Both the position numbers and the translations under genes were made by a program. Below the pieces are notes generated by a model. That model worked only from the letters and a program-made list of their open reading frames with translations. It was not told where the DNA came from and searched no databases. From NCBI GenBank assembly GCA_046756565.1, contig JBHHWO010000088.1, positions 1-18,898 of the forward strand: 18,898 nt of DNA. The letters run 5' to 3'. Origin of the DNA: CALZIK01 sp046756565 (lineage in GTDB: Bacteria; Acidobacteriota; Thermoanaerobaculia; Multivoradales; JAHEKO01). Positions 1 through 6,811 of this stretch are shown here, in pieces; the first letter of the stretch is position 1, and each line of letters starts with the position of its first letter.

Positions 1-52
1 GTCCCTTGGCTCTCGCAACGCGGCCGTCTCGACTTCTACCACGGGCTGCTAG
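1..52 (+). repeat. Left copy of a 52 bp inverted repeat at the window ends
   Basis: Positions 1-52 match the reverse complement of 18845-18896 at 46 of 52 positions without gaps. Mismatches are at 2, 6, 11, 23, 30 and 32. The best conserved part is TTCTACCACGGGCTGCTAG at 34-52. Similarity stops abruptly after position 52. Confidence 0.75.
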
Positions 53-78
53 AGTCCCGCGTCGAAGGGAGAGAGTGA
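1..78 (+). CDS. C-terminal fragment of an unidentified upstream gene
   Basis: Frame 1 is open from the window edge to a TGA at 76-78 and encodes 25 residues, including PWLSQRGRLDFYHGLL. The stop lies only 3 bp before the ATG of the next gene, and the Shine-Dalgarno-like AGGGAGAG of that gene sits inside this frame. That spacing is typical of an operon and argues that the frame is translated. I do not recognise the family. The nearly identical peptide PWRSQRDRLVFYHGLL is encoded inward from the other end of the window. This may therefore be a dispersed repeat captured as a C-terminus rather than a conserved protein domain. Confidence 0.35.
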   Translation, partial: VPWLSQRGRLDFYHGLLESRVEGRE

Positions 79-81
79 ACG

Positions 82-408
82 ATGTCCGAATTGAACATGA
101 CACTGGGTGAGGTGCGCGAGCTGATCGGCGAGGGCGTGATCTTCGGCCACGCCGATTTTCACTGTCGCGAGATCCGAAGCCTTGCTTTCGCAGAGGAGCA
201 GGATCTGGCGGTGGTCGGTAGCCCCGATCAACTCGCGGCCGCGGAGGCCAGCGCTGCCGGCGCCTTCCTGGTGTCCGAGGCCCTGGGCGGCCTCGACGGC
301 CACCAGCTGATCGTCGAAGACCCGATGGCGGTCTTCGAGGAGCTCGAGAAGCGCGCCCGTGACGCTTCCGCGGGCCAGCCGGATCCGGCTCACCAGGTGG
401 CGCCATGA
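82..408 (+). CDS. Stand-alone LpxD N-terminal-domain-like protein
   Basis: This 108-residue protein resembles the non-repeat N-terminal domain of LpxD (UDP-3-O-acylglucosamine N-acyltransferase). It has a basic/hydrophobic segment REIRSLAFAEEQDLAVV (about 29-45), an alanine-rich AAGAFLVSEAL stretch (about 58-68) and a closing HQLIVEDPMAVFEEL (about 74-88). These mirror the LpxD pattern of a 'gdisF' strand, 'AgavlV' and 'vvdnPyaafa'. The left-handed beta-helix hexapeptide repeats that carry LpxD catalysis are absent, so acyltransferase activity is not expected. By analogy the domain might bind a nucleotide or uridine-type ligand; this is inference. The start has AGGGAGAG at 65-72, and the stop overlaps the purE start (ATGA at 405-408). 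The family call rests on pattern recognition, not a search. Confidence 0.6.
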   Translation: MSELNMTLGEVRELIGEGVIFGHADFHCREIRSLAFAEEQDLAVVGSPDQLAAAEASAAGAFLVSEALGGLDGHQLIVEDPMAVFEELEKRARDASAGQPDPAHQVAP

Positions 409-908
409 CGGAAACGCCGCGCGTGGCCGTGGTCATGGGCTCGCGGTCGGACTGGGGTGTCATGGAGAACACCAGCAAGACCCTCGACGATCTCGGGGTG
501 GCGCACCGGGTGCGGATTCTATCTGCCCACCGGACGCCGGAAGCTCTGATCGAGTTCATGTCAGAAGCCGAGACTGACGGCGTGCAGGTGTTCATCGCGG
601 CTGCCGGCGGCGCGGCGCATCTCGCCGGCGTGGTAGCGGGACACACCACCAAGCCGGTGCTGGGCGTGCCCATGGACTCCAAGCTCGACGGGCTCGATTC
701 CCTCCTTTCAATGGTTCAGATGCCGGCCGGGATTCCGGTCGGGACGCTCGCCATCGGTAAGGCGGGCGCGGTCAACGCGGCGATTCTGGCCGCACAGATC
801 CTGGGCTTGAGCGATACCGACGTCGCTGGGGCCGTGGTTTCGAACCGCCGAGCGCGAGCCGATGCGGTACTGGCCGAGGGCGATCCGAGGACCGGGGACC
901 GGACGTAG
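405..908 (+). CDS. purE: N5-carboxyaminoimidazole ribonucleotide mutase PurE
   Basis: PurE interconverts N5-CAIR and CAIR in de novo purine synthesis in the cytoplasm. The 167-residue length fits a single-domain PurE. Diagnostic motifs are GSRSD (12-16) for phosphate binding, SAHRTP (40-45) carrying the active-site His, AAAGGAAHLAG (about 65-75), GVP (88-90), and SLLSMVQMPAGIPVGT followed by AIGKAGAVNAA. The GGAAHL form points to class I (N5-CAIR mutase) rather than the class II AIR carboxylase. The usual HLPG is HLAG here. The ATG overlaps the preceding stop by 4 bp, suggesting translational coupling. The partner gene purK is not in the window. The C-terminal 20 residues are Arg/Asp-rich and variable. 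Confidence 0.95.
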   Translation: MTETPRVAVVMGSRSDWGVMENTSKTLDDLGVAHRVRILSAHRTPEALIEFMSEAETDGVQVFIAAAGGAAHLAGVVAGHTTKPVLGVPMDSKLDGLDSLLSMVQMPAGIPVGTLAIGKAGAVNAAILAAQILGLSDTDVAGAVVSNRRARADAVLAEGDPRTGDRT

Positions 909-915
909 TCCCACT

Positions 916-2151
916 ATGACCCGGCTGGCGTACGCTGTCGCGATCGCGGCGATCGCGAGCTTCGCGGCTCTGGCCGAAACCGCGGTTGTCGTTCGGATAT
1001 CCAGCCCCGCGGTCGGCCAGCCGGCCGTCGACAGGGTCGACCTCGCGGTCGAGATCGAGGCTTTCGGAATCGAGGTCGAGCGAGTCGACCTCGAAATCGA
1101 CGGCAGGGTCGTTCATCGCTGGGACGCTCCGCCGTACGAGCTGACGCACGACTTCGGGATGAGCGGTCGGAGTCGCCGGATCGTCGTGCGAGTGCTGGGG
1201 GCCGAAGGCCCTCTGGCAGAGGCCGCTCGCGTGACGCCTGCTCTCCGTATCGACGAGCTCGTAGATCTGGAGCTTCAGCAGATCTACGTCACGGTGACGG
1301 ATCGGAAGGGAAAACGCGTCCGCGATCTGGCCAGGGAGAACTTCACCATCAGGGACAGCGATCAGAAACAGGAGATCGTCACCTTCGGGGTCGGCCAGAT
1401 CCCGTTCACAGCAATGCTCCTGGTGGATTCGAGCCTCAGCATGCGGGGGCGAAGACTCGAGGCTGCCCAGGCCGCAGCTCGGGGCTTCGTTCTGGGCATG
1501 CGGCCGCTCGATCAGGCCCAGGTTGTCTCGCACTCGGATCGCGTGCTGCGGGTAACGGGCGTCGGCGGGCGCGACGAGCTGACCGCAGAACTCAGCGTGC
1601 CCTTCGAAGCCGTGGGCGGCACGGCTCTGCGTGACCATCTCTACATGGCGACTCGAGTTCTCGAGAGCCGGCAGGGTCGGCGGACGCTGGTCTTGCTGAC
1701 CGACGGCTGGGACCAGGTGAGCGTTCTGTCGATCGACAAGGTACGCGCTGCCATGAGACGCAGCCAGTCGGTGCTTTACTGGGTGAGGCTCGCAGGCGAC
1801 GAGCCGACCTCCTTTCATATGCGCTCGCTCGATCCCGCCAAGCTACGCGAGTTCAAGGCGATTCGCTACCAGCCACCGCCGAGCTCCTGGGTCGACGAGA
1901 AACTCGCCCGGCAGAACTACCGTGGCCTGGAAGAGCTCGTGGCGTCTACCGGTGGCCGGATCGTGGTAGCCGACTCGATCGCGGGCATGGGAGGGGCGGT
2001 GGCCGACGTCCTCGACGAGTTGCACGAGCAGTACGCCATCGGCTACTACCCGAGCCCGAGCCCGGGCACCGGCCGCTGGCGCCCGGTTTCGGTGAAGCTG
2101 AACCGGAGAGGACTCAAGGTCCGAACTCGGGAGGGCTATGTCGACCGGTAG
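916..2151 (+). CDS. Secreted VWFA-related acidobacterial domain protein
   Basis: The protein has 411 residues from the ATG at 916. An in-frame start at 862 would run inside purE and is rejected because 916 begins a clear signal peptide (TRLAYAVAIAAIASFAALAE). After it comes an Ig-like beta region (about 25-110). Next is the strand block IYVTVTDRKGKRVRDL...FTIRD, typical of the acidobacterial VWFA family (TIGR03436-like), and then a von Willebrand A domain. The MIDAS residues are intact: D171-S-S173-L-S175, T236 in GGTAL, and D263 in LLTDGWD. These proteins are extracytoplasmic and thought to bind ligands through a divalent metal. The substrate is unknown. The gene lies 7 bp after purE and overlaps the next gene by 14 bp. 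The start follows no strong Shine-Dalgarno. Confidence 0.88.
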   Translation: MTRLAYAVAIAAIASFAALAETAVVVRISSPAVGQPAVDRVDLAVEIEAFGIEVERVDLEIDGRVVHRWDAPPYELTHDFGMSGRSRRIVVRVLGAEGPLAEAARVTPALRIDELVDLELQQIYVTVTDRKGKRVRDLARENFTIRDSDQKQEIVTFGVGQIPFTAMLLVDSSLSMRGRRLEAAQAAARGFVLGMRPLDQAQVVSHSDRVLRVTGVGGRDELTAELSVPFEAVGGTALRDHLYMATRVLESRQGRRTLVLLTDGWDQVSVLSIDKVRAAMRRSQSVLYWVRLAGDEPTSFHMRSLDPAKLREFKAIRYQPPPSSWVDEKLARQNYRGLEELVASTGGRIVVADSIAGMGGAVADVLDELHEQYAIGYYPSPSPGTGRWRPVSVKLNRRGLKVRTREGYVDR

Positions 2152-3484
2152 AAGAGCGGGAGCACTCGGCGTCATGACGGCCGGTGCGCTGCTGATCGCG
2201 GCCCAGCCCTTGGCGGGTAGAGATCGGCAGTGGTCGCTGTCGGCGCCGGTGGGCGCGCTGGGCGGCCGGGAAGTGACCATCGAAAAACGGTGGGCAGCGA
2301 GGCCGGCGTCTCTGGGGCTCGAGAACGCCTACCGAGACCTTCTCCGCGAGTGGGCGAACGGGTCTCCGCAGGCCATCGAACGCTACGCGGAGCTTCAGGC
2401 CCTGGTCACGGAACGGTTCGCCGGCACGCCGATTCGGGCCAAGAACTATGGCTACGAAGAGGTCCAGCGCGGCCTGAGATGCGTGGCGGCGATCGAGACC
2501 AACACGATCGAGAATCTCGCCGCGGTGGATGGCGATCTGCTGCTGGTCGTCTCGGCGTTTCACCTGGGGGTCTTCGAGCACCTGATGAGGCGTCTCGGCC
2601 TTCACTGGCTCGCCGGCGAGGACTGGCAACGCCTGGAGACTCTCCGCCGTCTGTACCGTGACCGGCGCGATGCTCCGGCGGCTTCGGAGGAATACCGGCT
2701 GGCGGCGCTTCAGATCACGATCGGCGCCACCCTTGAACAGATTGGGCTGATTGGAGCGTTGGAGAAGGCCCGATCGGCCTTCGAGCTCGCGACCCGCTTC
2801 AGTCCGGACGATGAGGTGCCCCGCTACTGGGTGGGTTTCTTGAGCGAGAAGTTCGGTGACTATCGAAGAGCCCGATCGAGCTTCGGGTGGCTGCTCGAGC
2901 GAGCACCCGGAGATTTCGAAAGCGGCCTTCGCCTGGCGTTGGCCGAGGCGCGGTCGGGAGGAGCTCCGGAAGGCGCACAGCGCCTGAGAGCACTGGTCGA
3001 GTCGACCGCTCCCGATTGGATTCGTGTGATCGCCGGCCAGGAACTCGCCCGCGGAGTCGAGGTCGAACTCCCGGCCGAGGCCGTTCGGCTGCTCCAGAGG
3101 ACCCGAACCGAGTTCCCGTCCGCACCCACGGTGACGGTTCAACTGGCCGAGCTCCTCGGCGACGGCGTCGAAGAGAGCGAGGCGCTGCTCGAGGAGATCC
3201 TGGGCTTGCCGCGCGGCCGGGAACCGTCGCCACGCCTGCTCTACGAGGAGGCCCGCACCGAGGGTCTCGAAGCCCGCGTCCGGTCGTTCGGAGACTGGAT
3301 CTCGAGCCGCTTCGCCGACCTGGTCGAAGCGATCGACACGATCGAAAAGCTCGAAACGGTGCAGGGCGCACTCCGGCGCCACGGAAGCGCACGCGTGGGG
3401 GACTTCCGAACCGGTTTCGAGAATCCCAATCGGGAACGGCCGGTCTTCGAAGACTGCGATGGCTTCAAGATGCCGAAGAAGTGA
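2138..3484 (+). CDS. Secreted TPR-like repeat protein of unknown function
   Basis: This 448-residue protein starts at ATG 2138, preceded by GGGAGGG at 2130-2136. It overlaps the VWFA gene by 14 bp, so the two are probably co-translated. An N-terminal hydrophobic stretch (about 9-27, ALGVMTAGALLIAAQPLAG) looks like a signal peptide. The rest is alpha-helical. At about 203-260 helix pairs such as ARSAFELATRFSPDD and DYRRARSSFGWLLERAPGD fit tetratricopeptide repeats, with further degenerate repeats to about 360. No catalytic motif is visible. VWFA and TPR proteins are often encoded together, and both can mediate protein contacts, so a joint periplasmic or surface complex is a fair inference. The gene converges on the amidohydrolase with 26 bp between stops and no clear terminator hairpin. 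Confidence 0.8.
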   Translation: MSTGRRAGALGVMTAGALLIAAQPLAGRDRQWSLSAPVGALGGREVTIEKRWAARPASLGLENAYRDLLREWANGSPQAIERYAELQALVTERFAGTPIRAKNYGYEEVQRGLRCVAAIETNTIENLAAVDGDLLLVVSAFHLGVFEHLMRRLGLHWLAGEDWQRLETLRRLYRDRRDAPAASEEYRLAALQITIGATLEQIGLIGALEKARSAFELATRFSPDDEVPRYWVGFLSEKFGDYRRARSSFGWLLERAPGDFESGLRLALAEARSGGAPEGAQRLRALVESTAPDWIRVIAGQELARGVEVELPAEAVRLLQRTRTEFPSAPTVTVQLAELLGDGVEESEALLEEILGLPRGREPSPRLLYEEARTEGLEARVRSFGDWISSRFADLVEAIDTIEKLETVQGALRRHGSARVGDFRTGFENPNRERPVFEDCDGFKMPKK

Positions 3485-3510
3485 TTGGATCCGCGAGCGG
3501 GGATCGGCCG

Positions 3511-5208
3511 CTACTTGGCGCCGGGATCCGTTTCAATCGGCGCGACCTCCGGCACCTTGACACCCGGCTGGATGATCTCCCGGCCCTCGTTGTCCTTGGC
3601 GACGCGCACCATCTCGCGGACGTCGGCCAGGAGCTGCTTGGCGTCGTAGACGATGCCGTCTTTGACGGTGTACTTGACGCCGCCGACCCGGACCGGCTCG
3701 TTGTTTTGGTCCACCTTGATGGCGCCAGTGCCGTAGAGCACCTTGAAGTTCTCCAGCGGGTTCTCCTCTACGACCACGAGGTCGGCCAGCTTGCCGGGCT
3801 CGACCGAGCCGATCTGGTCGGCCATGCCCAGAGCCTCGGCGCCATTGTAGGTCGCGGACTTCAGCACCTCCAGCGGGTGGAATCCGGCTTCCTGGAGCAG
3901 CTCCAGCTCGCGGATCAGGCCGAAGCCGTAGATCTTGAAGATGTAGCCGGAGTCGGAGCCGGTGGTCACGCGCCCGCCGGCGTTCTTGTAGTCGTTGAGG
4001 AAGTTCATCCATTTGCGAAAGTTCTTCTTCCACTCGATTTCGTCGCGGGTGGTCCAATAGAACCAATATGAGCCGTGGGCCTTGCGGCTCGGCTGGAAGA
4101 AATCCCACAGCGCCGGCAACGTGTATTCGTCGTGCCATTCGTCACGACGCACCCGCATTAGATCGCGGCTGGCCTCGTAGATCGTCATCGTCGGGTTGAT
4201 CGTGAAGTCGAGGTCGATCAGCTCGTCGATGACCGCGTTCCACTTGTCGGTACCTGGCTCGGCGGCTTGCTTCCAGAGGCGGCCGGCTTGGCCGAATCGG
4301 TGCTGCTCGTTGGCGTAGTTGTAGTCGAGCGGGTAGTCCTGAATGATTCGATCCGTGAATAGTGCTTCGGGCAGCCCGTACCAGTGCTCCATCGTGGTCA
4401 GCCCCCAGCGCGCCGTGTTCAGCACGTTGACCTGGGTGACGTGGAGCTGGGCGTGGTGGCATGCCGAGCGCAGATCGCGCTTGACCGCCTCGTCCAGCGC
4501 GGCCGCCATGATGTCCGGTCGGTAGCCGAAGAACTTGAAGCCGTCGGCGCCTTTCTCGTCCATCTCGGCGACCCAGTCGCGTGCCTGCTCGGTGTCGGTG
4601 AACGGCTCCTCCCGGCCCTGACCGAAGACCACGTATGCCTGGATCCGGGGTGCGGTGATCTCGTTCGCGGCGCTCTTTGTCTTGTGCTCCAGAACGAAAT
4701 CGATGCCGTTGCCGCTGGCCGGGTCGCGAATCGTGGTGATGCCGTGCGCCATCCACAGCTTGAAGACGTACTCTGCGGGCGTTCCCTGAGAGACGCCTCC
4801 GATATGGCCGTGCATGTCCACAAAGCCCGGCAGGATGTACATGCCCTCGACGTCGATCTCCTGGTCGCCCTCCTCGGCCGTCGGCCGTTTCTTCTCCTCG
4901 ATCGGCACGCCGGGATAGCCGACGCCCTCGATGTCGACGATGCGATTGCCCTCGATGACGATGTCGACGGGTCCGACCGGCGGCGAGCCGGTGCCGTTGA
5001 TCAGCGTGCCTCCTCGCAGGATCAGGCGATCGAACGGGCCTTCGCCCTCCGCCCGCGGCGGAGCGGGCTCGATGCTCTTCGGCTCCTCTTCTTCCTCAGA
5101 TTCGGCAGATTCTTCCTTGAGGTCGTCTTCCTGTGCCACCAGCGGCACGCTTGCCAGGTAGAGGCACAAGGGGATTAGGCACAACCGTGCGAGCGGATTC
5201 GATTTCAT
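3511..5208 (-). CDS. Secreted metal-dependent amidohydrolase
   Basis: The gene encodes 565 residues from the ATG at 5208, chosen because GGAGG lies about 8 bp upstream and a signal peptide follows (LARLCLIPLCLYLASVPLVA). The longer in-frame start at 5310 would translate through a palindrome and is rejected. After the signal peptide comes an acidic low-complexity linker (EDDLKEESAESEEEEE), then an amidohydrolase fold. Its features are LILRGGTLINGTG, the metal motif DMHGHIGG (H133, H135), GFKFFG (K225), ACHHAQLH (about 251), MEHW (H275), TTGSDSGY (D419) and the C-terminal beta-sandwich return LGSVEPGKLADLVVVE-like segment. It belongs with imidazolonepropionase-like and prolidase-like secreted amidohydrolases that cleave C-N bonds. 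The substrate cannot be told. It is divergent from the TPM operon across 126 bp. Confidence 0.9.
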   Translation of the reverse strand: MKSNPLARLCLIPLCLYLASVPLVAQEDDLKEESAESEEEEEPKSIEPAPPRAEGEGPFDRLILRGGTLINGTGSPPVGPVDIVIEGNRIVDIEGVGYPGVPIEEKKRPTAEEGDQEIDVEGMYILPGFVDMHGHIGGVSQGTPAEYVFKLWMAHGITTIRDPASGNGIDFVLEHKTKSAANEITAPRIQAYVVFGQGREEPFTDTEQARDWVAEMDEKGADGFKFFGYRPDIMAAALDEAVKRDLRSACHHAQLHVTQVNVLNTARWGLTTMEHWYGLPEALFTDRIIQDYPLDYNYANEQHRFGQAGRLWKQAAEPGTDKWNAVIDELIDLDFTINPTMTIYEASRDLMRVRRDEWHDEYTLPALWDFFQPSRKAHGSYWFYWTTRDEIEWKKNFRKWMNFLNDYKNAGGRVTTGSDSGYIFKIYGFGLIRELELLQEAGFHPLEVLKSATYNGAEALGMADQIGSVEPGKLADLVVVEENPLENFKVLYGTGAIKVDQNNEPVRVGGVKYTVKDGIVYDAKQLLADVREMVRVAKDNEGREIIQPGVKVPEVAPIETDPGAK

Positions 5209-5250
5209 TCGAGCAATCCTCCGTGAATCGGGTTGTTCTATCACGGTATC

Positions 5251-5280
5251 GGGGACACCTTTCGTAGGTGTCCCCTCCCG
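5251..5280 (+). repeat. REP-like palindrome, copy A
   Basis: A perfect 10 bp stem, GGGGACACCT (5251-5260) with AGGTGTCCCC (5266-5275), encloses the 5 nt loop TTCGT. It is followed by the tag TCCCG (5276-5280). It lies in the 126 bp between two divergent genes. The same palindrome and tag recur at 8678-8709 (inverted) and 18407-18436, which marks it as a dispersed intergenic repeat rather than a private terminator. Confidence 0.8.
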
Positions 5281-5320
5281 GCTGATTCTCGGAGCTACCG
5301 CTGCCCACATCCATCCGGTT

Positions 5321-5326
5321 TAGAAT
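5321..5326 (+). promoter_or_regulatory. Candidate -10 hexamer TAGAAT
   Basis: TAGAAT ends 8 nt before the ATG at 5335, and there is no Shine-Dalgarno in between. A leaderless transcript beginning at or next to the ATG would fit. No convincing -35 is visible at 16-18 bp upstream. Confidence 0.3.
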
Positions 5327-5334
5327 CATGGCCG

Positions 5335-5994
5335 ATGCCAAAGCTGGACGAGCTGTTCGGCGAGTCCGCCACCGAGCGGATTCGAGCCGCGGTGAACGAG
5401 GCCGAAGGCCGGACCTCGGGCGAGATCGTTCCGTACGTGGTCGGTTCGAGCGACACGTACGCCGGCTCGTACTGGCTGAGCGCGCTTTTCGGTGCGCTCG
5501 CCGGACCGCTGGCGGCCTGGGCCGCATACGAACGCTTGGAGCTTTGGGGTCTGCCGGCCCTGGCCTGGCTGGTCGGTCCTGCGTTCGCGGGCGCAGTCGC
5601 CGGCTGGGTGGCTGCACGGCTCGTGCCGGCGTGGCGCCGCTGGCTCGCCGGCGCCGAGACCCTGGAGAGGCGCACTCGCCGGCGTGCGGCGGTCGCGTTT
5701 CTCGAAGAAGAGGTCTTCAAGACGAGGGACCGGACCGGGATCCTGATCTTCCTGTCTCTGTTCGAGCACCGGGTCGTGGTGCTGGGTGACGAGGGGATCA
5801 ACCGCAAGGTCGAACAGCCGGAATGGGAGGGGATCGTGGAGGGGATCGTCAGTGGAATTCGCACTGGGCGACCTGCCGACGCTCTCGTCGAGGCGATTGG
5901 CCGTTGCGGTGAGCTTCTTCAAGAGCTGGGCTTCGAGATTGCGCCCGACGACACCGATGAGTTGAGCGATGAACTGCGCAGGCGCGATAGCTAG
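5335..5994 (+). CDS. TPM-domain membrane protein
   Basis: This 219-residue protein starts at ATG 5335. The reading frame opens at 5233, but that would translate palindrome copy A, and the conserved fold begins at MPKLDELFGESATERIRAAV. The sequence EAEGRTSGEIVPYVV is the usual opening of the TPM fold. It is interrupted by two membrane segments (about 46-64 and 74-98), followed by RRRAAVAFLEEEVFKTRDRTG, then ILIFLSLFEHRVVVLGDEGI and WEGIVEGIVSGIRTGRPADALVEAI. This matches the membrane-inserted TPM family (COG3762-like) often encoded beside YgcG proteins. TPM domains have been called phosphatase-like, but the function is poorly settled. The 3' end overlaps the next gene by 26 bp. No Shine-Dalgarno is seen. 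Confidence 0.83.
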   Translation: MPKLDELFGESATERIRAAVNEAEGRTSGEIVPYVVGSSDTYAGSYWLSALFGALAGPLAAWAAYERLELWGLPALAWLVGPAFAGAVAGWVAARLVPAWRRWLAGAETLERRTRRRAAVAFLEEEVFKTRDRTGILIFLSLFEHRVVVLGDEGINRKVEQPEWEGIVEGIVSGIRTGRPADALVEAIGRCGELLQELGFEIAPDDTDELSDELRRRDS

Positions 5995-6811
5995 CGGCCT
6001 CCTGGTGGCCGTAGCGGCGCCGTCGACGGTCATCGAGTGTCTCGACCAGCTGGTGCCATATGAGAAAGGCTGGCTGGCCGATCGCACAAGCCGGCTCGTT
6101 CTCGAAGGCTCCGCTGGAGGCTCGCTGGTCTATCTGGGCGCCGAGCACACTCGCGACCCGTCGCACCGGCAATTCGAGCGATGGCGCTACGAAGCCGAGA
6201 TGTTCGGTCCCACTGTGGTGTTCTACGAGGGACACGACACTCGAACCCCCAACTCCCCGCACGAGGGAGTCCGGGTCTCGGGCGAGAGTGCCTACGTACG
6301 CTGGCTTGCGCGACAGGCAAGTGCGCGCGTCCTCACGCTGGAGCCCACGATTCGGCAAGAGATCGACCACGTGCGTGATTTGTTCTCGGATGAAGAGGTG
6401 CAGCTCCACTACGTGCTGCGCGAGGCGATGCTCCTCAACAAAAGGACCGGCGTCGGCGAACCCCGGGTGCGGGAGATGATTGCGCGGATCCTGCGAGGCG
6501 AGCACTTGACCGAGTTCCCCAGGGTGCTCGGCGGCGTCGACGACCTCGAGTCGGCCTTCCGGCGCCGGTGGGCCTTTCCGCTGGCCTGGTGGAACCCGCC
6601 CGAAGCCTGGTTCAATCCAGCGACTTCGGGCCGGTCCGGAGGCGTCGTGACCAGGATCTCTCGCGCCGCCGCGGCGTTTCGCGACCGTGTGATGGTGGAG
6701 AAGATCCTGGAAGAGGTCGGTCGGGGCGAGCGGGTCTTTGCCGTCGTCGGCCGAGGTCATCTGCCGATGCAGGCCCCGGCTCTGCGCTGTGCCCTGGAGG
6801 GAATCGGATGA
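5969..6811 (+). CDS. TIKI/TraB/GumN-like protein
   Basis: This 280-residue protein carries the signature set of the TIKI/TraB superfamily. The first GxxH is GAEH (57-60) after LVYL, an acidic strand end follows in VVFYEG (E87), a helix carries Arg in FRDRVMVEKILEEV (R238/R240), and the second GxxH is GRGH (261-264) in VFAVVGRGHLP. Family members include TIKI, a metal-dependent protease acting on Wnt, and the bacterial GumN and TraB proteins; the bacterial members are mostly uncharacterised. The N-terminus (about 1-25) is weakly hydrophobic and could be a signal peptide. The gene overlaps the upstream TPM gene by 26 bp and the downstream one by 4 bp (ATGA at 6808-6811). It is therefore embedded between two TPM-domain genes. 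Protease activity is inference. Confidence 0.72.
   Translation: MNCAGAIASGLLVAVAAPSTVIECLDQLVPYEKGWLADRTSRLVLEGSAGGSLVYLGAEHTRDPSHRQFERWRYEAEMFGPTVVFYEGHDTRTPNSPHEGVRVSGESAYVRWLARQASARVLTLEPTIRQEIDHVRDLFSDEEVQLHYVLREAMLLNKRTGVGEPRVREMIARILRGEHLTEFPRVLGGVDDLESAFRRRWAFPLAWWNPPEAWFNPATSGRSGGVVTRISRAAAAFRDRVMVEKILEEVGRGERVFAVVGRGHLPMQAPALRCALEGIG

Noticed and set aside
772..1818. A 348-codon minus-strand open frame opposite purE and the VWFA gene
   Set aside because: The plus-strand genes have complete motif sets, and the antisense product is compositionally odd.
3485..3510. Possible terminator between the TPR-like gene and the amidohydrolase
   Set aside because: Only 26 bp separate the stops and I found no stable stem there.
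2887..4071. A 394-codon plus-strand open frame
   Set aside because: It crosses the convergent ends of the TPR-like gene and the amidohydrolase in another frame. The product is Arg/Gly/Pro-rich with no domain, typical of shadow frames in GC-rich DNA.
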